From positions 1 through 6,291 of the forward strand of contig JAFXHW010000047.1 in the NCBI GenBank assembly GCA_017533545.1: a DNA stretch of 6,291 nucleotides. Direction: 5' to 3'. How positions within the stretch are numbered: the first letter of the stretch is position 1; every line of letters begins with the position of its first letter. Made by a program: the position numbers and the translations under genes. Under the pieces are notes generated by a model. It was not told the DNA's origin and made no database searches. It saw nothing but the letters and a program-made list of their open reading frames with translations. Source of the stretch: Clostridia bacterium. Lineage in GTDB: Bacteria; Bacillota_A; Clostridia; Oscillospirales; CAG-272. This document shows, piece after piece, positions 1 through 4,111 of this stretch.

Positions 1-235
1 GGAAGGGAGATTTTATGTGCATACCCGCCTCGAGGGTCTTGTCCTCGACCTTACCGAAGGTGGTAAGGATACCTGTATGACCCGTGGGCACGGTTGCGAC
101 CATGCCGCCGAGGATCAGAACGAGTCCGAAAAGCGCGAGAAACTGTCTGCCGCGGAGCTTCCAACCGCTCTTTGAGTAACCGAGCGCAACGAAGAGCGCC
201 AAAACCGCAATAAGTGAAGCAATGATCCAAAACAT
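1..235 (-). CDS. SPFH/band-7 (prohibitin-like) membrane protein, N-terminal part, runs off the left edge
   Basis: Reading the minus strand from the ATG at 235-233 gives 78 uninterrupted codons to the window edge. Residues about 2-20 (FWIIASLIAVLALFVALGY) and 31-49 (QFLALFGLVLILGGMVATV) are two hydrophobic, probably membrane-spanning segments joined by a short basic loop. They are followed by VPTGHTGILTTFGKVEDKTL and EAGMHIKSPF, the typical opening of an SPFH/band-7 domain (V-P-x-G-x-x-G-V/I, a TFGKV-like strand, then GxHxKxPF). Such proteins form membrane-associated oligomeric scaffolds linked to membrane microdomains and protease control; which one this is cannot be told from the N-terminus. 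The start at 235 is chosen because AAAGGAAGG (253-245) lies 9 nt upstream. An in-frame ATG at 256 would add 7 residues but overlaps that ribosome binding site and has no good one of its own. It is transcribed divergently from the acyltransferase. Confidence 0.88.
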   Translation of the reverse strand, partial: MFWIIASLIAVLALFVALGYSKSGWKLRGRQFLALFGLVLILGGMVATVPTGHTGILTTFGKVEDKTLEAGMHIKSPF

Positions 236-244
236 TTTTATATA

Positions 245-253
245 CCTTCCTTT
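245..253 (-). promoter_or_regulatory. Ribosome binding site deciding the SPFH start
   Basis: On the minus strand this is AAAGGAAGG, 9 nt before the ATG at 235. It sits inside the longer reading that would start at 256 and so favours the shorter protein. Confidence 0.7.
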
Positions 254-289
254 CATTAGTTCGTTATGCTTGGGGTTTGCTGTATTTAT

Positions 290-318
290 ATTATATCACA
301 CGGTCGCGTGATTGTCAA
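290..318 (-). promoter_or_regulatory. Consensus sigma-A type promoter of the SPFH gene
   Basis: On the minus strand the -35 hexamer TTGACA (318-313) and the -10 hexamer TATAAT (295-290) are both perfect matches to the housekeeping consensus and are separated by exactly 17 nt. Transcription should start near 283, giving a leader of roughly 48 nt. The spacer contains an imperfect dyad (ATCAC at 295-299 and GTGAT at 308-312) that could be an operator, but this is only a possibility. Confidence 0.85.
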
Positions 319-333
319 TACCTTTTTGACAAT
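311..333. repeat. Inverted repeat carrying a -35 hexamer on each strand
   Basis: ATTGTCAA (311-318) and TTGACAAT (326-333) are exact reverse complements with a 7-nt gap. The left arm contains the minus-strand -35 box of the SPFH promoter. The right arm contains TTGACA on the plus strand, with a weak -10 candidate TACATT at 348-353 (16-nt spacer). The dyad could be a regulator binding site shared by divergent promoters. A run of T follows the right arm, but the stem is AT-rich and no plus-strand gene precedes it, so a terminator is unlikely. Confidence 0.5.
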
Positions 334-358
334 TTTTTTGCGATTTTTACATTTTTTG

Positions 359-415
359 TTGAAATGGAAGGGTTTTAATGGTATAATATATATTGGTATA
401 ATATAAATATATAAT
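359..415 (+). promoter_or_regulatory. Promoter of the acyltransferase gene, with repeated -10 boxes
   Basis: TTGAAA (359-364) and TATAAT (382-387) are 17 nt apart, and the -10 is preceded by TGG (379-381), giving an extended -10. The block TGGTATAATATA is repeated 15 nt later (394-405), giving a second TGG-TATAAT (397-402), and a third TATAAT lies at 410-415. Only the first has a good -35 partner. From that promoter the transcript would start near 394 and carry a leader of about 160 nt that includes the palindromic core and all five hairpins of the upstream array. Confidence 0.75.
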
Positions 416-441
416 TTCCGCTCGGCGGAAATTTACCTTTA
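411..441 (+). repeat. Palindromic core element, copy 1 (upstream of acyltransferase)
   Basis: AATTTCCGC (413-421) and GCGGAAATT (425-433) are perfect 9-bp inverted repeats around a 3-nt TCG loop, followed by TACCTTTA. Related sequence occurs at 1831-1865 in inverted orientation and at 4033-4070 in the same orientation. In each case a tandem repeat tract lies between the core and the nearest coding sequence. As RNA it would form a stable hairpin at the beginning of the acyltransferase leader. It is not a convincing terminator because no T-run follows. Confidence 0.75.
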
Positions 442-442
442 T

Positions 443-558
443 TTTGCCGAAGGCGAATCATCATTCGGCGCAAGCCGACCATCATTCGCGCTTTGCGCGA
501 TCATCATTCCGCCTTCGGTGGATCATCATTCGCGCTACGCGCGACAAGGAGTCATCAT
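443..558 (+). repeat. Upstream hairpin array: five hairpins joined by 7-nt linkers
   Basis: Hairpins lie at 443-457 (TTTGCC-gaa-GGCGAA, one G·T pair), 465-478 (TCGGC-gcaa-GCCGA), 486-500 (TCGCGC-ttt-GCGCGA), 508-522 (TCCGCC-ttc-GGTGGA, one G·T pair) and 530-544 (TCGCGC-tac-GCGCGA). The linkers at 458-464, 501-507 and 523-529 are exactly TCATCAT; the one at 479-485 is CCATCAT. After the fifth hairpin come CAAGGAG, also 7 nt and holding the ribosome binding site, and a final TCATCAT (552-558) whose last two bases begin the start codon ATG. Stem sequences differ while pairing is kept, which argues for selection on, or copying of, a folded element. The reading frames across it show no coding character. 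Confidence 0.85.
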
Positions 559-559
559 G
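546..559 (+). promoter_or_regulatory. Ribosome binding site and start codon of the acyltransferase, embedded in the array
   Basis: AAGGAG (546-551) is followed 5 nt later by ATG (557-559). The ATG arises from the last linker copy TCATCAT plus G. The ribosome binding site lies immediately after the fifth hairpin (530-544), so folding of that hairpin leaves the site just exposed. Confidence 0.75.
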
Positions 560-1768
560 TCAAAAAAGAAAAAAACTCAAAAAATCGGCAAGCCCGTCCC
601 CTGGATCTACCATCCCGCCTATTTCTTCGTCTCCCTCTTCTATCGCATCCGCTACCGCGTACATATCAACAAAAAAGCCTTCAAGGGCTGCAAGGGCGGC
701 GCGATCGTTCTGGCAACCCATACCTCAAATTATGACCACGTCCTCACGGCAATGGCACTCTACCCCCGCCGCGTGACCTACGTTATGAGCGAGCATTTCT
801 ATGCGAACAAGCTCCTTCGTCCCTTCCTGCGCCTTATGCACACGATCCCTAAGAAGATGTTCTGCCCCGATACACGTTCCGTGCTCTCGATGATCCGCGC
901 GATCCGCGAGGGCAACGTCCTCGTCCTTTTCCCCGAGGGCAGACTGACCTGCAACGGCATCTCCTGTCCCATCACACCCGGCACGGCTGAGCTCGTGCGC
1001 AATCTCGGCGTACCCGTATACACCGTCACCGCCGAGGGCGCGGGCAAGACCTTCCCGAAATGGGCGAAAAAGCCCCGCATCGGACGCATTGAGATCAACG
1101 TCTCAAAGCTATTTGAGGGCTCCGAGCTCAAGGATATGACTCTGCCCCAGATCGACAAGGCGATCGCGTCCGCTATCTCCCACAATGCCTGGGAATCCCT
1201 CCCGAACGCAAATTTCAAGGTCCGCGACGCCGCAGAAGGACTCGACGGGATCCTTTGGAAGTGTCCCGAGTGCGGTGCCGAGCACACTCTGATCTGCAAG
1301 GATAACAAGATCGTCTGCTCCGAGTGCGGACTTACCGCAACCGTCGACGCCCACGGTCAGATAAACGGCGTCGAATCCATCAAGACGATCGCCGATTGGT
1401 ATGATCACAACGCCTCCACTCTCGACCTCACCTCTCCGCTGACCTGCGAATGCAGCGTTGGCGTGACGAACGGCGACCCGAAGAAGGACGGCGTTATGTG
1501 CCGCGACGTCGGTCACGGCGTAATGTCCCTCTCGCCCGAAGGCTTCACCTTTGACGGTGAGATAAACGGTGAGGAGGCGCACATCTCGCTCCTCGGCAAG
1601 GATGCTCCCGGCGCGCTCCCGATCTCGGTCGGAGACCACTTTGACGTCTACTCGGGAGGCTACCTCCACTTCTTCACTCCCCTGCCGGATCCGAGGGATA
1701 CCGTTAAATTTGTTGCGTACAGGGACAGTCTCGCTTCGCGAGAGTTAAGATCTGCTTCGCAGAGTTAA
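557..1768 (+). CDS. 1-acyl-sn-glycerol-3-phosphate acyltransferase-like (PlsC/LPLAT family) protein with C-terminal zinc ribbon
   Basis: This 403-residue protein has a basic N-terminus and an LPLAT acyltransferase domain at about 25-190. The catalytic HX4D motif is HTSNYD (H55, D60). The substrate-binding block is FPEGRLTCNG (125-134), resembling the FPEGRIT form of Aas-type acyltransferases rather than FPEGTRS. It probably transfers an acyl group to a lysophospholipid or lysophosphatidate at the inner membrane face; the exact substrate is not shown. A zinc ribbon follows (CPEC at 236-239 and CSEC at 254-257), then a C-terminal domain (about 270-390) containing DWYDHN and FDVYSGGYLHFFTP. I recall similar extensions in Firmicute and actinobacterial acyltransferases. 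The start at 557 is set by AAGGAG 5 nt upstream; an in-frame GTG at 518 lies inside the hairpin array and is rejected. The last 13 residues (391-403) and the stop codon are encoded by the downstream hairpin array, so the original C-terminus may have been replaced. Codons are markedly C-ending compared with the LRR genes. Confidence 0.88.
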   Translation: MSKKKKTQKIGKPVPWIYHPAYFFVSLFYRIRYRVHINKKAFKGCKGGAIVLATHTSNYDHVLTAMALYPRRVTYVMSEHFYANKLLRPFLRLMHTIPKKMFCPDTRSVLSMIRAIREGNVLVLFPEGRLTCNGISCPITPGTAELVRNLGVPVYTVTAEGAGKTFPKWAKKPRIGRIEINVSKLFEGSELKDMTLPQIDKAIASAISHNAWESLPNANFKVRDAAEGLDGILWKCPECGAEHTLICKDNKIVCSECGLTATVDAHGQINGVESIKTIADWYDHNASTLDLTSPLTCECSVGVTNGDPKKDGVMCRDVGHGVMSLSPEGFTFDGEINGEEAHISLLGKDAPGALPISVGDHFDVYSGGYLHFFTPLPDPRDTVKFVAYRDSLASRELRSASQS

Positions 1769-1834
1769 GATCGCGCTTTGCGCGAGTTAATGTTGCCTTC
1801 GGCAAGTTAATATTCGCCTGCGGCGAAGTTTAAG
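1729..1834. repeat. Downstream hairpin array: five hairpins joined by GTTAA-type 7-nt linkers
   Basis: Hairpins lie at 1729-1743 (TCTCGC-ttc-GCGAGA), 1751-1763 (TCTGC-ttc-GCAGA), 1771-1785 (TCGCGC-ttt-GCGCGA), 1793-1805 (TTGCC-ttc-GGCAA) and 1813-1827 (TTCGCC-tgc-GGCGAA). All stems are perfect and all loops are 3 nt. The linkers are GTTAAGA, GTTAAGA, GTTAATG and GTTAATA, then GTTTAAG after the last hairpin. The third hairpin is identical over 15 bases to 486-500 in the upstream array, although the linkers of the two arrays are unrelated. The array overlaps the end of the acyltransferase, and its second linker supplies the TAA stop (1766-1768). As RNA it could protect the 3' end or slow transcription into the LRR gene; no T-run is present for intrinsic termination. 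Confidence 0.85.
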
Positions 1835-1865
1835 GTAAATTTTCTCGCCAAGACTTGGAAATTAT
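1831..1865 (-). repeat. Palindromic core element, copy 2 (inverted, downstream of acyltransferase)
   Basis: Read on the minus strand this is ATAATTTCC, then AAGTCTT, GGCGAGA, AAATTTACCTTA. It matches copy 1 in its outer block ATAATTTCC, the GGCG block and AAATTTACCTT, with about 6 nt of length difference in the middle. On the plus strand it can fold through AATTT and CCAA pairing with TTGG and AAATT around a gac loop, with a bulge. The array hairpin next to it (1813-1827) also matches the core-proximal hairpin of the upstream array (443-457) when inverted, so the similarity spans roughly 411-457 against 1813-1865. Confidence 0.7.
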
Positions 1866-1904
1866 TGATTTACACTGCGGCACCGCCGTAAGAAAGGAGC
1901 CCGA
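1866..1904 (+). promoter_or_regulatory. Short leader and ribosome binding site of the first LRR gene
   Basis: AAAGGAG (1893-1899) lies 5 nt before the ATG at 1905 and is a strong ribosome binding site. A small CGGC-acc-GCCG hairpin (1878-1888) sits just before it. No convincing -35/-10 pair is visible between the acyltransferase stop and this start, so transcription may come from read-through of the acyltransferase promoter or from a promoter not recognisable by eye. Confidence 0.6.
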
Positions 1905-3995
1905 ATGAAAAAGACAGCAATAATAATCATTACCATCCTGCTGATCGTCCTTGTCTCGATCGTTGCGGGCTTTGCGTTCTTCAAGGACGAGAGTGGGCGC
2001 GACTATCCGCGCGATACGGTAAATCCTTATGCTGACACGATAGTTTACGCCGAAAACGGACTTGAGTTGACTCTTTCGGAGGATGGAAGCTATTATTGTG
2101 TATCGGATATCGGAAAATGCACAGATACCGATATTGTCATTCCCTCTCATCACGGCGGCATTCCGATTGAGGAGATAGGCATATTGGCTTTTTACACCCA
2201 ATCCGATATTGTTACGGTATCCATCCCCGATACTGTAAGATCTATCGGCGACGGAGCTTTTACCAAATGCGAAAAGCTGAGATTCAATCTTTATGAAAAC
2301 GGCTCATATCTCGGAAATTCAGAAAATCCTTATGCATTTCTGATAGGATACGATACACCGTATGTCGCTGACGCCGTTATACACGAGAATACGACGGTTT
2401 TAGCCGACCAAGCGTTTGAAAAATCCACGCTCACCTCGGTAAGTATACCTGAAGGCGTTACTGTTATAGGAAATTTTGCATTCCGCTACTGCAAATCCCT
2501 TAAGAAGGTAGAAATACCCGTAAGTGTACACACCTTGGGGTCGTCTGCTTTTTGGGGTTGCTCCGCGCTTGAAGAAGCGATTATCGGCGATGGGATCACT
2601 GATATTAAATCACAAACCTTTTATCAATGCTCGTCTCTTAAAAACATAAGATTTCCGGATGGACTTCGGAATATCGGTTATGAAGCCTTTAGCAAATGCC
2701 GTGTTCTCGAAGTGATCGATCTTCCACTGTCGCTTGAGAGTATTGGAGAGGATGCCTTCGCAAATTGTTCCTCTCTCAAAAGTATTACGCTTCACCGCGG
2801 AATAGAAACAATTTTTCCCGATGCTTTCAAAAACGTCTCATCTTTCAATCAAAAAGACTCGGTAAACTATCTCGGAAATGAGGAAGAACCGTATTTATAC
2901 GCAATTTCCGTCAGCGACACCGATGAAAACGAAATAATCCTGCAAAAAGGTACATACGGTATTGCATGCAAATTTTTGAGCGGAGCTTCTCCCGAGCGCT
3001 TCGGAATTGAAGGAGGGGAGGGCGACTATCTCCGCTCCGCAGGAAACTGTATTGTCAGAAAAGAAGACGGAAAGCTGATCTGCGGCTCATCCGCTGACAA
3101 TATCCCAAGCGAGCTATCGGTATCATCTATCGGAGATTATGCTTTTTTTGCCGCCGCGGGATCAACACATGTAACCGTCCCCGAATCTGTCGCCGAAATA
3201 GGAGAGTATGCTTTTTCGGAATCTCCCTCCCTTGAATCGGTGGTTTTCCTTGGTGAGGACGTCAAGCTCGGAAATCGTGCATTTTATAAATGTAAAAATC
3301 TTACCTCCGTCATTCTTCCGGGCGGGCTCAAAGAGATCCCGATCGGTTGCTTTTCCTCCTGCAATACCCTAAGCAAGATCCGGATCCCCGAAAGTGTTGA
3401 TTTCATAGGATATATGGCTTTTAACAGTTGCGATTCACTCCCGGAAATCGAGCTCAAAGGGGTAAAGGTTATCGAATACATGGCTTTTTCTGACTGCAAA
3501 AGTCTTGAGAAGGTCGAATTTTCCAATTCTCTTGAACACATTGGAAATTCCGCCTTCAGTTCTTGCGAAGCCTTGAGGTCGTTTTCTCTGCCTAAAAGTA
3601 TCATACACGTAGGAGATCAGGCTTTCTCGGGCACTTCGATAGAAGAGTTTGTGCCACCCGATTTCGTTTTGGATTTTACTTCCACTGCCTTTTCAAATTG
3701 TGGAGATCTTGTTGCGGCAAAATACCCGGAAGGAGTTACCGCATTAAAGGCGCACTCGCTGGAAGGCTGCAAATCGCTCAAGGAGCTGCATCTGCCGTCC
3801 ACTCTCGAATCTATCTCATTCTGCGCTTTAATGTATTGCTCCTCTCTTGAGCGCATCTATTTCAACGGCACGCTTGCGGAATGGTTCGCAATCGAAAAAG
3901 GTGAGCGATGGTATGTTATGACTCCGGCTTTTACATTGATCTGCCGTGACGGCAAATACCAATATCCCGAAAACAACGACCAACCTAATTATTGA
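1905..3995 (+). CDS. Membrane-anchored BspA-like leucine-rich-repeat (LRR_5) surface protein, paralog 1
   Basis: This 696-residue protein starts with MKK and a hydrophobic segment (about 4-26) that looks like an uncleaved signal anchor: no lipobox cysteine and no obvious signal-peptidase site. The rest should lie outside the cell. A short head (49-90: VYAENGLELTLSEDGSYYC, then DIVIPSHHGGIPIEEIG) precedes BspA/Treponema-type LRRs of about 23 residues with the pattern IG-x-x-AF-x-x-C-x-x-L-x-x-V-x-IP-x-x-V. LRR block one covers about 91-310, broken by YLGNSENPYAFLIG (135-148). A second break, YLGNEEEPYLYA (322-333) with GNCIVRKEDGKLICG (380-394), separates it from LRR block two (about 405-650). 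The end, IYFNGTLAEWFAIEKGERWY then LICRDG, is the usual C-terminal cap. No LPXTG, SLH or other wall anchor is visible. Such proteins usually bind host or bacterial surface molecules; the ligand here is unknown. It is followed after 116 nt by a paralog of the same architecture. Confidence 0.9.
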   Translation: MKKTAIIIITILLIVLVSIVAGFAFFKDESGRDYPRDTVNPYADTIVYAENGLELTLSEDGSYYCVSDIGKCTDTDIVIPSHHGGIPIEEIGILAFYTQSDIVTVSIPDTVRSIGDGAFTKCEKLRFNLYENGSYLGNSENPYAFLIGYDTPYVADAVIHENTTVLADQAFEKSTLTSVSIPEGVTVIGNFAFRYCKSLKKVEIPVSVHTLGSSAFWGCSALEEAIIGDGITDIKSQTFYQCSSLKNIRFPDGLRNIGYEAFSKCRVLEVIDLPLSLESIGEDAFANCSSLKSITLHRGIETIFPDAFKNVSSFNQKDSVNYLGNEEEPYLYAISVSDTDENEIILQKGTYGIACKFLSGASPERFGIEGGEGDYLRSAGNCIVRKEDGKLICGSSADNIPSELSVSSIGDYAFFAAAGSTHVTVPESVAEIGEYAFSESPSLESVVFLGEDVKLGNRAFYKCKNLTSVILPGGLKEIPIGCFSSCNTLSKIRIPESVDFIGYMAFNSCDSLPEIELKGVKVIEYMAFSDCKSLEKVEFSNSLEHIGNSAFSSCEALRSFSLPKSIIHVGDQAFSGTSIEEFVPPDFVLDFTSTAFSNCGDLVAAKYPEGVTALKAHSLEGCKSLKELHLPSTLESISFCALMYCSSLERIYFNGTLAEWFAIEKGERWYVMTPAFTLICRDGKYQYPENNDQPNY

Positions 3996-4032
3996 CGGTC
4001 TGTATAAAAATCAAAAGACATTTTTAATTAAT

Positions 4033-4066
4033 TGAAAATTTCCGTCTCGGCTGAAATTCACCGTAC
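4033..4066 (+). repeat. Palindromic core element, copy 3 (between the LRR genes)
   Basis: TGAAAATTTC (4033-4042) pairs with GAAATTCA (4053-4060) over 8 bp with one bulged A. The interior CGTCTCGGCT resembles CGCTCGGCG of copy 1, and ACC follows as in copy 1. It has the same orientation as copy 1 relative to the downstream gene. Here the tract between core and gene is a heptamer repeat instead of a hairpin array. The rest of the 116-nt gap (3996-4032) is AT-rich, with no clear terminator and no well-spaced promoter. Confidence 0.65.
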
Positions 4067-4094
4067 CTTTGCCCTTTGCACTTTGCACTTTAAA
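4067..4094 (+). repeat. Tandem heptamer repeat (CTTTGCA type), four units
   Basis: The units are CTTTGCC (4067-4073), CTTTGCA (4074-4080), CTTTGCA (4081-4087) and CTTTAAA (4088-4094). The tract ends directly at the ribosome binding site of the second LRR gene. The copy number of such short tandem repeats can change by slippage, which would alter the leader length but not the distance from ribosome binding site to start codon. Confidence 0.8.
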
Positions 4095-4096
4095 AG

Positions 4097-4102
4097 AAAG
4101 GA
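4097..4102 (+). promoter_or_regulatory. Ribosome binding site of the second LRR gene
   Basis: AAAGGA lies 9 nt before the ATG at 4112. It supports that start, which is followed by a basic MKKK and a hydrophobic segment as expected for an exported protein. Confidence 0.7.
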
Positions 4103-4111
4103 TCGCTCGAC

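Noticed and set aside
236..256. Alternative SPFH start at ATG 256
   Set aside because: It is in frame but overlaps the AAAGGAAGG ribosome binding site that fits the ATG at 235, and has no good site upstream.
311..339. Intrinsic terminator on the plus strand
   Set aside because: An 8-bp stem followed by seven T is present, but the stem is AT-rich, no plus-strand gene ends upstream, and the arms are better explained as -35 boxes.
518..556. Longer acyltransferase start at GTG 518
   Set aside because: The added residues come from hairpin DNA, there is no ribosome binding site before 518, and a clear AAGGAG lies before ATG 557.
444..776. Open reading frame through the upstream hairpin array
   Set aside because: It is open because the array lacks stops in that frame. 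Its product is a low-complexity HHS/RFAR translation of repeats that then overlaps the acyltransferase in another frame, with no ribosome binding site.
1109..1669. Minus-strand reading frame antisense to the acyltransferase
   Set aside because: It is a shadow of C-ending codons in the real gene, with no domain features and no ribosome binding site. The same holds for the minus-strand frames inside the LRR genes.
443..1827. CRISPR arrays
   Set aside because: The regularly spaced units look CRISPR-like at first, but the repeated constant part is only 7 nt, the variable part is a self-complementary hairpin, units are 20-22 nt, and no cas gene is present.
411..1865. Insertion sequence or composite transposon
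   Set aside because: Inverted flanks exist, but no transposase or integrase is encoded and no target duplication is evident outside the flanks, so I do not annotate a mobile element.
3992..4020. Promoter for the second LRR gene
   Set aside because: TTGACG overlaps the previous stop codon, but no -10 lies 16-18 nt away; the nearby TATAAA is only 5 nt downstream.
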